This document shows, piece after piece, positions 1 to 8,443 of a stretch of DNA of 64,000 nt (positions are counted from its first letter, which is position 1; each line of letters starts with the position of its first letter). The notes under the pieces are model-generated. The model was not told the origin of the DNA, made no database searches, and saw nothing but the letters and a program-made list of their open reading frames with translations. This DNA comes from Akkermansia muciniphila (lineage in GTDB: Bacteria > Verrucomicrobiota > Verrucomicrobiia > Verrucomicrobiales > Akkermansiaceae): contig SFDX01000015.1 of assembly GCA_004557455.1 (NCBI GenBank), positions 18,375-82,374 of the forward strand, in the 5' to 3' direction. A program made the translations under genes and the position numbers.

Positions 1-1
1 G

Positions 2-499
2 GCCTACAAGGCGGCGGATGTGGCCTCCGGGCTCGTCAAGCTGGGGCATACGGTGCATTGCGTCTGTACCCCGACGGCCCTGCAGTTCGTGACGCCGCTC
101 ACGCTCATGACCCTCTCCCGTAACCCCGTCATCTCCTCCTTCGAGGACGAGACGGGGGACTGGGTGCCCGTGCACATTGCCCTGGCCAAAAAGGCGGATG
201 TGCTCGCCATTGCCCCGGCCAGCGCGCACACCATGGCCTGCCTGGCGGCGGGGCTGGCACCCAATGCCCTCACCTCCCTCTACCTTGCCTGCCGCGCGCC
301 CGTCCTGCTCTTCCCGGCCATGAACGGCGCCATGTGGGATCACCCGGCCACGCAGGCGAACGCCCGCATCTTGGAGCAGCGCGGGCACCGTATCTTCGGG
401 CCGGATGACTCCGGCACCCTGGCCTGCGGGGATTCCGGCAAGGGGCGGCTCCTGCCCGTCCCGCAAATCATCTCAGCCATCGATGCCACTGTTCGCTGA
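2..499 (+). CDS. coaC: Phosphopantothenoylcysteine decarboxylase, 5'-truncated by window edge
   Basis: FMN flavoprotein that decarboxylates 4'-phosphopantothenoylcysteine to 4'-phosphopantetheine in coenzyme A synthesis. The frame is open from base 2, so the N-terminus lies before the window. Visible family blocks, in order, are AYKAADV, the WVPVHIALA segment with the catalytic-type His, PASAHT, the MNGAMW substrate-binding block, and ACGDSGKGR with the active-site Cys. The frame stops directly after this domain, so there is no fused CoaB synthetase domain as in the common bifunctional CoaBC; a separate coaB must lie elsewhere. The last 17 bases overlap the next gene. The family call is firm; the standalone state is seen directly. 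Confidence 0.88.
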   Translation, partial: AYKAADVASGLVKLGHTVHCVCTPTALQFVTPLTLMTLSRNPVISSFEDETGDWVPVHIALAKKADVLAIAPASAHTMACLAAGLAPNALTSLYLACRAPVLLFPAMNGAMWDHPATQANARILEQRGHRIFGPDDSGTLACGDSGKGRLLPVPQIISAIDATVR

Positions 500-1946
500 C
501 CGACTCCGCGGTAGGTGGGGCATGCACCTTGCCGCCGCACTGTGGGCTGCGGTATGGGCTTGGTGCTGTGTGCCGGCGGAAGTAGGCCCTCTTCGGGTAC
601 CGGTGCAGGCCTGCGGCGCGGCAGGGGGCATCGTGCTGTTCTTGCTGCTGTGGGGAATCATGGCGGCAGCGGTCGAGACCGTGCACCGGGTGTCGCGCGG
701 GGCCGCACCGTGGCCGCGGGGCGGTGAGCTGCTGCTGTGCGCGGAGGCCCTCGCTCTCTTTCTGCTGCTGTGGTGGGTGAAGGGCACCCGATGCAGCGCG
801 GACTTCCTCGGTAGCTTGGACCAGGCCCGCAGCGGGGCCTACAATACCATTCAACCGCTCTCATATACCCTCTTCATCGGCGCGTTGGACCGACTGGGGC
901 CTAACTCCGTCGCCAACATGGCAGCGCAGGCGGGCTTGTTTGTTACCGCCGCCGGTGTGGCAGGGCACTGGTGCCGGAGGGAAGGATTGCCGCTGCTCTG
1001 CGGTGCGGGGGTGGTGGCGCTGTTGTTGCCGCTCTGCCAATGGGCCCTCGCGGTACTGGTGAAGGATGCCCTCTACACCTGCTGTTTCGTGATCATGATG
1101 GTGGGACTTTGCTCCCTGTATCGGCGGGATGACGGGTTCTCCCGCACCACTCTGTACGGCGGCCTGGCGGGGCTGGTTCTTCTGCGTCCGGATGCTCTGC
1201 TCATTGCGGCCGTGGCGGGAATCGGCGTGCTCACGGTGGCCCGGCGGCGGCGACGCGGGGGGCTTGCGGCTGCGGGCGGCGTTTCGGGTGTTCTGTTCCT
1301 CGGGGTGGCGGCGCATGTGCTGCTGCCGCTTGCCGTGGGTGCCCGGAATGATGCCTGCGGCACCCGTCTGGCCATGCCCGCCGAGATGCTTTGCGAGGTG
1401 GTGGTGCATGATGCCGACCTGCCCCCGCGGGATCGCGAGCGCATCTGCCGTCTCATCATGCCGGAGCCCGTGATGCGCCGCCACCACGACTCCGCCCCGG
1501 AGTGGATCGGCGAGCGCTACCTGTGGCGCGGTTTCGAGTCCGAGGCAGACCTCCGGCGGCATTCCTTTGTGTTTCGTCTGGCCGGTCGGGACCGCGAGGT
1601 GCTCGCTCTGTGTGCCGAGCTGCTCCCCGCTCATGCCGGCACCGCGCTGCGCCCTCTCATCGCCCACACCCGCCTGCTGCGGGATCCCTCCTACACCCCG
1701 GCCCTTGCTCTCGGTGTCCTCTTGTTCCTCGCCGGCCTGCTCCTGCTCCGCCGCCTTCCCCTGCGGGCCTTCCTTCCTTTTCTCCCCCTCCTTGCCAACA
1801 TTGTCATCGTCACCTGCGTAGCCACCACCTATGAGTACCGCTATGCGCTCCCCCTGTGCGCCGCCGCGCCGCTCCTGCTCTGCTATGCGGGGGCTGTCTT
1901 CATGACTCCGGAGGCGGGAGAAAGTCAAAACCGAGGACTCCGATGA
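483..1946 (+). CDS. Polytopic membrane protein, DUF6020/GT-C-like
   Basis: A 487-residue inner-membrane protein with about ten hydrophobic segments. The ATG at 483 was chosen because it overlaps the coaC stop by 17 bases; an upstream GTG would add residues read from inside coaC. Residues around 105-125 (SLDQARSGAYNTIQPLSYT) and a later KDALY segment resemble polytopic proteins of the DUF6020 type found near cell-envelope glycan genes; a large soluble loop lies between about 290 and 400. A glycosyl-transfer or envelope role is only a guess. It ends just before a strong hairpin shared with the convergent rpsO. Confidence 0.5.
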   Translation: MPLFADRLRGRWGMHLAAALWAAVWAWCCVPAEVGPLRVPVQACGAAGGIVLFLLLWGIMAAAVETVHRVSRGAAPWPRGGELLLCAEALALFLLLWWVKGTRCSADFLGSLDQARSGAYNTIQPLSYTLFIGALDRLGPNSVANMAAQAGLFVTAAGVAGHWCRREGLPLLCGAGVVALLLPLCQWALAVLVKDALYTCCFVIMMVGLCSLYRRDDGFSRTTLYGGLAGLVLLRPDALLIAAVAGIGVLTVARRRRRGGLAAAGGVSGVLFLGVAAHVLLPLAVGARNDACGTRLAMPAEMLCEVVVHDADLPPRDRERICRLIMPEPVMRRHHDSAPEWIGERYLWRGFESEADLRRHSFVFRLAGRDREVLALCAELLPAHAGTALRPLIAHTRLLRDPSYTPALALGVLLFLAGLLLLRRLPLRAFLPFLPLLANIVIVTCVATTYEYRYALPLCAAAPLLLCYAGAVFMTPEAGESQNRGLR

Positions 1947-1955
1947 GAAAGCAAA

Positions 1956-1988
1956 GGCGGAAGCTGCCGAATAGGGGCAACTTCCGCC
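1956..1988. terminator. Hairpin terminator between convergent genes
   Basis: GGCGGAAG pairs with CTTCCGCC, extended by TGCC/GGCA around one mismatch. It lies between the convergent membrane-protein gene and rpsO and could serve both. The T-rich side (after reverse complementing) favours rpsO. Confidence 0.6.
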
Positions 1989-2029
1989 GAAAAATAGGGA
2001 CAGGATGGTGTCCTTCCGCCCTCCGGGGA

Positions 2030-2281
2030 TCAGTGGCGGAGCGAGAGGCGCTTGAGCAGGCTCAGGTAGAGCTCGTTGTCCGTGCGCTTGGCGTAATTGA
2101 GCAGACTGCGGCGCTTGGACACCATCATCAGCAAGCCACGGCGAGAAGCGTGGTCATGCTTATGCTCAGCAAGGTGCTGAGTGAGGTGAGCAATGCGCTT
2201 GGTCAGCACAGCTACCTGGAAACCGGTGGAGCCGGTATCCTTCTCGTTAATTTTGAAGTCGTCGACGTTGATTTCGCTCAT
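2030..2281 (-). CDS. rpsO: 30S ribosomal protein S15
   Basis: An 83-residue primary rRNA-binding protein of the small subunit platform; it contacts 16S rRNA helices 20-22. The family signature is clear: TGSTGFQVAVLTKRI, LAEHKHDHASRRGLL and SKRRSLLNYAKR, the helical core that binds rRNA. Length is slightly below the usual 88-89. The start (MSEINVDDFK) is the only Met that gives a standard S15 N-terminus; the same frame is open far upstream but that part is not S15-like. It is monocistronic here, with a promoter 68 bases upstream and a hairpin downstream. pnp, its usual neighbour in many bacteria, is not adjacent. Confidence 0.95.
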   Translation of the reverse strand: MSEINVDDFKINEKDTGSTGFQVAVLTKRIAHLTQHLAEHKHDHASRRGLLMMVSKRRSLLNYAKRTDNELYLSLLKRLSLRH

Positions 2282-2348
2282 ATTACTACTTGGTTTTGCC
2301 CCGCCCGGCAGCACCTGCAAAGACCGACGCGTCGCGCGAAGCGGGGAG

Positions 2349-2376
2349 AGTATACCACAATCCGCGGGAGATGCAA
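2349..2376 (-). promoter_or_regulatory. Promoter of rpsO
   Basis: On the minus strand TTGCAT, 16 bp, TATACT with TG-like bases before the -10. It leaves a leader of about 60 nt before the rpsO ATG, long enough for S15 autoregulation, but no specific leader structure was identified. Confidence 0.5.
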
Positions 2377-2436
2377 GCCGAATTTCACGTTTCTCTGCAA
2401 AAAGATAAAAAAGTGAGTCACCGGACGGGAAATAGC

Positions 2437-2464
2437 TTGACACCCCGGCCGGATATGCTAACCT
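2437..2464 (+). promoter_or_regulatory. Possible promoter of the NfeD-like/flotillin pair
   Basis: A perfect TTGACA followed 16 bp later by a weak -10 (TAACCT). The leader would be about 15-20 nt, without a clear Shine-Dalgarno sequence. Confidence 0.35.
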
Positions 2465-2485
2465 AAAGGCAATCAAATTCGACAT

Positions 2486-3052
2486 ATGAGCAAATTCATC
2501 GACTACGTATCCACCTTCCTGAAAGCCCTGGACCTGCTGCCCGACTTCAACTCGCAGACGGGCATCTTCTGCGCGATGGCGTGGATTGCTACCCTGATAG
2601 CGCTGCTGCTCTTCGGCATCTCCTTCATCGCCGACCTCGGGGACGGGGATGCGGACGCCTTCGGCTGGGGCGGCTTCGTGGCCAGCAACCACGGTTGCAG
2701 CGTCTTGGCCGCCATCGGCATCGGTTTGCTCATCGGTCTTATCATGTTCCTGCTCGTGGCCGTGTTGATGCGCTTTATCAACGGCCTCAAGTGCGACGGC
2801 ACGCTGCAATACTCCACCCTGGTGGGCATGACGGGCACGGTGTACGTAACCCTGCCGCCCAATGGTGAGCCCGGCGGCCAGGTGCAGGTGAACCACCCCG
2901 GGCAGCTGCTGACCATGCAGGCCGTACAGTACGGGGACAAACCGCTGCCGGCGCAGACGCGTGTGGTCGTGGTGGATGCCACCTCGCAGCTCCTGACGGT
3001 GCGTCCTTTCACCGCTGAAGATCTTCACAACCATAACACAACAAAACAATGA
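2486..3052 (+). CDS. NfeD-like (YuaF/YqiJ) membrane protein with OB fold
   Basis: A 188-residue protein with two membrane segments (about residues 30-50 and 72-95) and a C-terminal beta-rich part (about 108-180, from LVGMTGTVYVTLPP to LLTVRPF) typical of the OB-fold of NfeD/YuaF proteins. These proteins accompany flotillins and are thought to act in membrane microdomains or envelope-stress responses. The next gene is a flotillin and overlaps it by 4 bp (ATGA), which matches the conserved yuaF-yuaG or yqiJ-yqiK gene pair. The pairing makes the call much firmer than the sequence alone. Confidence 0.8.
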   Translation: MSKFIDYVSTFLKALDLLPDFNSQTGIFCAMAWIATLIALLLFGISFIADLGDGDADAFGWGGFVASNHGCSVLAAIGIGLLIGLIMFLLVAVLMRFINGLKCDGTLQYSTLVGMTGTVYVTLPPNGEPGGQVQVNHPGQLLTMQAVQYGDKPLPAQTRVVVVDATSQLLTVRPFTAEDLHNHNTTKQ

Positions 3053-4563
3053 TACCATACTACACCCCCCTGTTGGCAGCGGCGCAGAAATCCGAGTCCT
3101 CGGATACCGCGCCCATCGTCGCCATCGTCGTTCTCGTTGTCTTCCTGGTCAGCGTCATGGCGTGGCTCTTCTCGCGCTACAAGATGTGCCCGTCGGACAA
3201 GATTTTGATTGTCTACGGTAATGTGGGCGCAGGTCGTTCCGCTAAATGTATCCACGGCGGTGCCACCTTCATCATGCCCATCATCCAGAGCTACGCCTTC
3301 ATGGACCTCAACCCCATCAACATCGATGTGCCGTTGAAGGGGGCTCTCTCCAGCCAGAATATCCGCGTGGATGTTCCGTCCTCGTTCATCGTGGGCATCA
3401 GCACGCAGCCGGAGATCATGCAGAACGCCGCCAGCCGCCTGCTGGGTCGCACGCGCCAGGACATCCGGGATCTGGCTTCGGAAATCATCATGGGCCAGAT
3501 GCGTGTGGTGATCGCCTCCCTGACGATTGAGGAAATCAACGCCGACCGCGAGAAGCTCATCAAGGGTATCACCGGCGGCGTGGATGTGGAGCTGCACAAG
3601 GTGGGTCTCTACCTCATCAACGCCAACATTACGGATATCCGCGATGCTTCCGGCTACATCGCCGCTCTGGGCCAGGAGGCCGCTGCGCGCGCCATTAACG
3701 ATGCCATGATCAAGGTGGCCGAGGAGACTCGCCGCGGCGAAATCGGTAAGGCGGAGGCCCTGCGGGAGCAGACCGTGCAGGTGGCCATGGCCAATGCCGC
3801 CGCTGTGGAGGGTAACAACGAGGCCCAGATGAAGGTGGCGGACTCGAACGCGCGCCTCAAGGTGCGCCAGGCCGAGGCGCAGCGCATCGCCGTGGTGGCC
3901 GAGCGTGAGCAGGCTGCCCGCGCCGAGGCGGCCGGCTATGTGGCTAACCAGGAGGCCGAGTTGAAGCGCGCCGAGCTGGAGCGCGCCAAGCAGACCGCTA
4001 ACGAAATCGTGGCGGCGGAAATCTCGAAGCGCAAGCAGGAGATCGCCGCAGAGGCCGCCGCTGCCGTGCTGGTGAAGGAGCAGCAGGGTAAGTCCGATGC
4101 CCTCGTGATCGCCAAGAAGGCAGAAGGTGAGGCCGCTGTCCGTTTGGCGGAGGGTGAGGCCAACGCTCTGCTCCTCAAGAAGAAGGCAGAGGGTGATGGC
4201 TTGGAGATGGTGGGTCGCGGTCACGCCGCCGCCATTCAGGCCGAGCTGGAGGCCAAGGCGAGCGGTTTCCGCCAGATTGTGGCTGCTGCGGGGGATGCCC
4301 GTGCGGCTTCCGGTCTGCTCGTCACGGAGCAGCTCCCGCAGATCGTCGAGACCCAGGCGGGCGCTATCCGCAACCTCCGCTTCGACAAGGTGGTGGTCAT
4401 GGGCGGCGGGGATTCCAAGTCCGGTTCCGTCGGTGGCTTTGTGCAGAACCTCGTGACGGGCACGCTGCCCCTGCATGAGCTGGCCGCGGGCGTGGGTGTG
4501 GAGCTGCCGAATTACCTCGGTAAGGCTGCCCCGGAGGCCGCGGCCCCGCAGGAGAAGGCCTGA
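3049..4563 (+). CDS. Flotillin-family (SPFH domain) protein
   Basis: A 504-residue membrane-anchored scaffold. An N-terminal hydrophobic segment (about residues 24-46) is followed by an SPFH domain (about 50-220, with KCIHGGATFIMPIIQSY) and a long Ala/Glu/Lys-rich coiled coil (about 225-390), then a C-terminal segment ending in GVGVELPNYLG, usual for bacterial flotillins. Flotillins organise membrane microdomains together with the NfeD-like partner. The ATG overlaps the upstream stop (ATGA), suggesting translational coupling. Domain order and length match the family well. Confidence 0.9.
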   Translation: MIPYYTPLLAAAQKSESSDTAPIVAIVVLVVFLVSVMAWLFSRYKMCPSDKILIVYGNVGAGRSAKCIHGGATFIMPIIQSYAFMDLNPINIDVPLKGALSSQNIRVDVPSSFIVGISTQPEIMQNAASRLLGRTRQDIRDLASEIIMGQMRVVIASLTIEEINADREKLIKGITGGVDVELHKVGLYLINANITDIRDASGYIAALGQEAAARAINDAMIKVAEETRRGEIGKAEALREQTVQVAMANAAAVEGNNEAQMKVADSNARLKVRQAEAQRIAVVAEREQAARAEAAGYVANQEAELKRAELERAKQTANEIVAAEISKRKQEIAAEAAAAVLVKEQQGKSDALVIAKKAEGEAAVRLAEGEANALLLKKKAEGDGLEMVGRGHAAAIQAELEAKASGFRQIVAAAGDARAASGLLVTEQLPQIVETQAGAIRNLRFDKVVVMGGGDSKSGSVGGFVQNLVTGTLPLHELAAGVGVELPNYLGKAAPEAAAPQEKA

Positions 4564-4586
4564 TCCGCCCCGAATACATGTGACAC

Positions 4587-4615
4587 GAGCCGCAGGAGCA
4601 CCCCTCCTGCGGCTC
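4587..4615. terminator. Bidirectional hairpin between flotillin and HAD genes
   Basis: A perfect 12-bp stem, GAGCCGCAGGAG with its complement around a 5-base loop, between convergent genes. There is no strong T tract on either side. Confidence 0.6.
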
Positions 4616-4639
4616 GATGATTTCCGGCGAGGGCCGTGC

Positions 4640-5491
4640 TTACTGGTGGCGTTGGGCGGCGCTGTGCAGAATGCCGTCGGCGATGAGGCGCACGGTCTCC
4701 TCCAGGATGTTGCAGAGGTGACTGCCGGCGCGGTAGTCCGCGGGGGCAAAGAAGTCAACACGCCGCTGGTCGGATTTGAGGGCGTAGCACTTCCGGAAGG
4801 CGCTCAGGGATGAATCGTCGGGGTTATACACTGCCACGCTGTGCCCGCCTTGCTGGCGCATGACGGTGAAGCAGGGGACGTCCGTGGGGCCGTCGCCTAC
4901 GTAGATCATGTTGCGGAAGGGCACGGGGCGCAGTTCGGGGTCCAGGTGCTCGTTGACGTCCTCCGTATAATCGAGCATGCCCTTGTTGATGCGGAAGAGG
5001 AATTGCGTCTTCATGGTGTGGGAGATGACGCGCTTGGGGAAGTCGATGACGCCGTTGCGCTCGCTGAACTCGCAGGCGAAGACGGCGTGCATGTAGGGCC
5101 GCACGGCAGAGCCGTCGATGATGCTCTTGATGCCGCCGGAGATGATGTAGTACTCGATGCGGATGCCGGCGTAGCGGTGGGCGTCCGTGAGTACGCGGTC
5201 GGGGAAGGTTTCGAAGAACTTCGGTAACCCGCGGTAGAAGACGATCTTGCGGCCCAGTTCCTCCAAGCGCTTGTTGGTCACGCCGTCGATGCGCAGCTCA
5301 TCCAGCAGCTCCTTGAGGTAGCTCAGCTCGCCGTCCCAGCCCTCCGTCACACAGCGTTCGTTGCATTTCTGCCAAAAGCGTTCGGCATCGATCCCGAACT
5401 CGGGGAAGATGGTGTCTTCCTGCATGTTGTGCGGGCTCAGGGTCTTGTCAAAGTCGAAGATGAGGGCTATGGTCGTTTGCGGTATCGGCAT
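4640..5491 (-). CDS. HAD-superfamily phosphatase
   Basis: A 283-residue cytosolic haloacid-dehalogenase-type hydrolase. Motif I is FDFDKTLS (nucleophile D13, general acid D15); a later IISGG (motif II Ser) and YVGDGPTDVPCF (motif IV acidic pair) complete the site. The long cap (about residues 25-110) and overall shape resemble phosphoserine-phosphatase-like HADs, but the substrate cannot be read from the sequence. The start is fixed by a -10 box (TAGAAT) ending 6 nt before the ATG, so the mRNA should be leaderless. Confidence 0.8.
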   Translation of the reverse strand: MPIPQTTIALIFDFDKTLSPHNMQEDTIFPEFGIDAERFWQKCNERCVTEGWDGELSYLKELLDELRIDGVTNKRLEELGRKIVFYRGLPKFFETFPDRVLTDAHRYAGIRIEYYIISGGIKSIIDGSAVRPYMHAVFACEFSERNGVIDFPKRVISHTMKTQFLFRINKGMLDYTEDVNEHLDPELRPVPFRNMIYVGDGPTDVPCFTVMRQQGGHSVAVYNPDDSSLSAFRKCYALKSDQRRVDFFAPADYRAGSHLCNILEETVRLIADGILHSAAQRHQ

Positions 5492-5497
5492 GCTCCC

Positions 5498-5527
5498 ATT
5501 CTACCCCACGGCCCCCCGCTTTGGCAA
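5498..5527 (-). promoter_or_regulatory. Leaderless promoter of the HAD gene
   Basis: TTGCCA, 18 bp, TAGAAT on the minus strand. The -10 ends 6 nt before the ATG, so transcription should begin at or next to the start codon. Confidence 0.6.
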
Positions 5528-5600
5528 GCCGTAAAACGCGCCCCGCCCCCCGTGCCGAGGGCGTTTTCCCACTTTTTTTCCGAAAATGGCGAATTTCGGG

Positions 5601-5629
5601 TTGCAAAATCGTCCCTTTGGGTGTACAAT
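5601..5629 (+). promoter_or_regulatory. Promoter of hppA
   Basis: TTGCAA, 17 bp, TACAAT. The predicted leader of about 54 nt is AT-rich, has no Shine-Dalgarno sequence, and contains a four-codon upstream frame (ATG at 5658). Confidence 0.6.
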
Positions 5630-5689
5630 ACGGCGCATTTTTGGCTAATACTTAAAAATGCAAAACTATTAAATCAAGAAATAAGAACC

Positions 5690-7942
5690 ATGTCACCGCA
5701 AACATTATTCTGGATTGTTCCGGCAGCTTCCCTGGTGGCGCTTGCTTTTGCCGCAAAGTTCTACTGCGGCATGAAGAAGGCGGACGAAGGGACTGACCGC
5801 ATGAAAGAAATCGCCGGCTACGTGCGCGAAGGCGCCATGGCCTACCTGAAGCAGCAGTACAAGATAGTGACTCTCATCTTCATTATCTTGGCCATCGTCT
5901 TCGCCGTGATGGCATTCTACAACCTGCAGAACAAGATTGTGCCCGTCGCTTTCCTGACCGGCGGCTTCTTCTCGGGTTTGGCCGGTTTCATCGGCATGAA
6001 GACGGCTACCTATGCCTCCGGCCGTGTGGCCCAGGCTTGCCGCGATGAGGAGGACGGCCTCAACAAGGGCCTTCAGCTTGCGTTCCGCTCCGGCGCCGTG
6101 CTCGGCCTTACCGTGGTGGGCTTCGGCTTGCTGGATATTTCGGCTTGGTATCTTATTCTCGACAATACGGGCCTTATCGAGGCCGAGGGTGTCTCCAAGC
6201 TCGTGGAGATTACCACCATCATGCTGACCTTCGGCATGGGTGCCTCGCTGCAGGCTCTCTTCGCTCGCGTGGGCGGTGGTATTTACACCAAGGCGGCCGA
6301 CGTGGGCGCGGATTTGGTGGGTAAGACGGAGTACCACTTCAACGAGGATGACCCCCGTAATCCCGCCACCATCGCGGATAATGTGGGTGACAACGTGGGT
6401 GACGTGGCCGGCATGGGTGCGGACCTGTATGAGTCCTACGCCGGTTCCATCTTGGCTTCCGCCGCTCTGGGTGCCGCCGCTACGGCTGTTGCGGGCGGTT
6501 CGTATGATGAGGGCCTCAAGCTGGTGATGGCTCCCATGATCATCGGTGCCATCGGTACCATCCTTTCCGTGCTGGGTATCTTCACTGTGCGCACCAAGCA
6601 GGGTGCCACGCAGTCCATGCTCATGGCTGCCCTGAACAAGGGTATCAATTTCTCCGGCGTGCTCATCGCGCTGGCGGCTGCCGGTGTGCTCTACACGCTG
6701 GGTATTCAGAACTGGCTGGGCCTCTGGGGTTCCATCGTCATCGGCCTGTTGGTGGGTATCCTCATCGGTAAGGTGACGGAGTACTACACTTCTTTCGAGT
6801 ACAAGCCCGTTAAGTTCATCGCGGAGAACGCCACCACCGGCCCCGCGACGGTCATTATCTCCGGTATCGGTGTGGGCATGATTTCCACCTGCTGGCCGGT
6901 GATCTTCATCGTGCTGGGTACCATCGGTGCTTACATCTGCGCTGCCGGTGCTTTCTCGGCAGAGAGCATGAGCATGGGCCTCTACGGTATCGGTATTGCT
7001 GCCGTGGGTATGCTTTCCACCTTGGGCCTCACCTTGGCTACGGATGCCTACGGGCCCATCTCCGATAACGCCGGCGGCAACGCCGAGATGAGCAACCTGG
7101 GCGAGAGTGTGCGCTCCCGCACGGATGCGCTGGATGCCCTGGGCAACACGACGGCTGCTACCGGTAAGGGCTTCGCCATCGGTTCCGCCGCTCTCACGGC
7201 TCTCGCGCTTCTCGCTTCTTACATTGAGGAGATCAAGATCGCGGCTGCTCGCGTGGGTGAGTTCAGCCTCAATTGCTTCAGCGAGACGCTGAATGCGCAT
7301 CAGCTCAACATCGCGGGGCAGACCAAGGATGTGATGGATCTGACCATCGCGGACTTCATGCAGCTCTTCGAGGTGAACCTCATGAACCCCAAGGTGCTGC
7401 TCGGTATCTTCATCGGTGCCATGCTTTCCTTCCTCTTCTGCGGCCTTACCATGAACGCCGTGGGTCGTGCCGCCAAGAGCATGGTGGAGGAGGTGCGCCG
7501 CCAGCTTTCTGATAAGGATGTGTTCGAGGGCCGCAAGAAGGCGGACTACGCCCGCTGCGTGGGTATCTCCACCCAGGGCGCACAGCGCGAGATGATCGTG
7601 CCGTCCATGATCGCGGTGATCGTTCCCATCGCCACGGGGCTCATCATGGGTGTGCCCGGCGTGTTCGGTCTGCTGGCCGGCGGCTTGGCGGGCGGCTTCG
7701 TGCTCGCTATCTTCATGGCAAACTCCGGCGGTGCTTGGGATAACGCCAAGAAGTACATCGAGACCGGTGACGCCCCCTTCTGCGGCAAACACACCGCCAT
7801 TCACGATGCGTCCGTGGTCGGCGATACCGTCGGCGACCCCTTCAAGGACACCTCCGGCCCCTCGCTGAACATTCTCATCAAGCTCATGAGCATGGTCTCC
7901 ATCGTCACGGCCGGCCTCAACGTGGCCTTCTCCCTGCTCTGA
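5690..7942 (+). CDS. hppA: Membrane-bound ion-translocating pyrophosphatase
   Basis: A 750-residue integral membrane protein with about 16 membrane segments that couples pyrophosphate hydrolysis to H+ or Na+ pumping. The catalytic blocks are intact: ADVGADLVGKTE, DNVGDNVGD (D230, D234, D238) and a C-terminal block with HDASVVGDTVGDPFKD. GNTTAAT (485-491) carries Ala at the position that marks K+-dependent enzymes; many of these pump Na+, but the exported ion cannot be settled by eye. The ATG at 5690 was chosen because the promoter lies at 5601-5629, so farther upstream starts would not be transcribed. A strong terminator follows. Confidence 0.95.
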   Translation: MSPQTLFWIVPAASLVALAFAAKFYCGMKKADEGTDRMKEIAGYVREGAMAYLKQQYKIVTLIFIILAIVFAVMAFYNLQNKIVPVAFLTGGFFSGLAGFIGMKTATYASGRVAQACRDEEDGLNKGLQLAFRSGAVLGLTVVGFGLLDISAWYLILDNTGLIEAEGVSKLVEITTIMLTFGMGASLQALFARVGGGIYTKAADVGADLVGKTEYHFNEDDPRNPATIADNVGDNVGDVAGMGADLYESYAGSILASAALGAAATAVAGGSYDEGLKLVMAPMIIGAIGTILSVLGIFTVRTKQGATQSMLMAALNKGINFSGVLIALAAAGVLYTLGIQNWLGLWGSIVIGLLVGILIGKVTEYYTSFEYKPVKFIAENATTGPATVIISGIGVGMISTCWPVIFIVLGTIGAYICAAGAFSAESMSMGLYGIGIAAVGMLSTLGLTLATDAYGPISDNAGGNAEMSNLGESVRSRTDALDALGNTTAATGKGFAIGSAALTALALLASYIEEIKIAAARVGEFSLNCFSETLNAHQLNIAGQTKDVMDLTIADFMQLFEVNLMNPKVLLGIFIGAMLSFLFCGLTMNAVGRAAKSMVEEVRRQLSDKDVFEGRKKADYARCVGISTQGAQREMIVPSMIAVIVPIATGLIMGVPGVFGLLAGGLAGGFVLAIFMANSGGAWDNAKKYIETGDAPFCGKHTAIHDASVVGDTVGDPFKDTSGPSLNILIKLMSMVSIVTAGLNVAFSLL

Positions 7943-7969
7943 TGCAGGCCTGAACAGCCCTCTCCTTCA

Positions 7970-8004
7970 CCCCGCCCCCGCTCTCACGCGGCGGCGGGGT
8001 TTTT
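7970..8004 (+). terminator. Rho-independent terminator of hppA
   Basis: A GC-rich stem (CCCCGCC with GGCGGGG) followed by TTTTT. A second imperfect hairpin (GAGCCC...GGGCTC, about 8019-8048) follows and could stop transcription coming from the opposite direction. Confidence 0.8.
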
Positions 8005-8082
8005 AATGCCCCCACCGCGAGCCCCTCCCCGCCGGGGTGGGAGGGCTCCTTCTGTAGACATCAAGCGGCCCTTTTTTTTACC

Positions 8083-8103
8083 TACAGCATTCTGAATGCC
8101 GGG
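8083..8103 (-). promoter_or_regulatory. Palindromic promoter site A1
   Basis: TACAGCATT-CTG-AATGCCGGG, a slightly decayed member of the 21-bp palindrome family. On the minus strand it lies between TTAACC and TAGGTA, spaced 17 bp. The promoter would point left into the hppA terminator region, where there is no gene. About 125 bp to the right lies a possible eroded partner (about 8208-8225). Confidence 0.45.
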
Positions 8104-8302
8104 TTAAGCCTAAATGGCAGAAAGACCGCATTTTTGCTGCAATTTCGCCCACTTTCCCACCTACCTCCCCCGGAACATCCCACACATTTTTGGCACTCCG
8201 TGTTCTCTGCAATCCTAAATGCACCATATGATGTGATTATTGACATGCCTCCTTCTTTTTGCGAAAATGGAATCCAAAGGCTTTTGTTTTACTGCGGGAT
8301 AA

Positions 8303-8371
8303 GCCCTCGAAATCATAGCGGAGGTGCTTAGGGCCGCGGCACCTCAGCCAAGCCCGAAAATCGCTGCGTAA
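8303..8371 (+). pseudogene. 3' remnant of a small gene (copy of the 33.3-kb gene)
   Basis: After an in-frame stop at 8300-8302 the frame reads ALEIIAEVLRAAAPQPSPKIAA and stops. It matches the C-terminus of the 56-residue protein at 33343-33513 almost residue for residue (KLEIFAEVLRAAAPQPSPNIAA). No intact 5' part is visible here. The function is unknown. Confidence 0.45.
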
Positions 8372-8443
8372 CCCACAAAAATACAGGTTTAGCAGAAAAA
8401 ATCCGGTGGCAGGGATTTTCCGGAAAAAAGGCTTGCATCACCG
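8321..8443 (+). repeat. Dispersed repeat, copy 1 (gene end plus trailer)
   Basis: About 123 bp, nearly identical to the reverse complement of 33267-33393, with one short indel block. It covers the last 16 or so codons of a small gene and about 75 bp after its stop. The edges are sharp: the flanks share nothing on either side. Confidence 0.75.

Noticed and set aside
3025..4761. 578-codon minus-strand frame opposite the flotillin gene
   Set aside because: Shadow of the Ala/Glu/Lys-rich flotillin coiled coil.
5658..5672. Four-codon upstream frame in the hppA leader
   Set aside because: Too short and too common by chance in AT-rich leaders to claim control by translation.
5705..7804. 699-codon minus-strand frame opposite hppA
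   Set aside because: His/Gly/Glu-rich shadow of a well-identified gene; no start signal.
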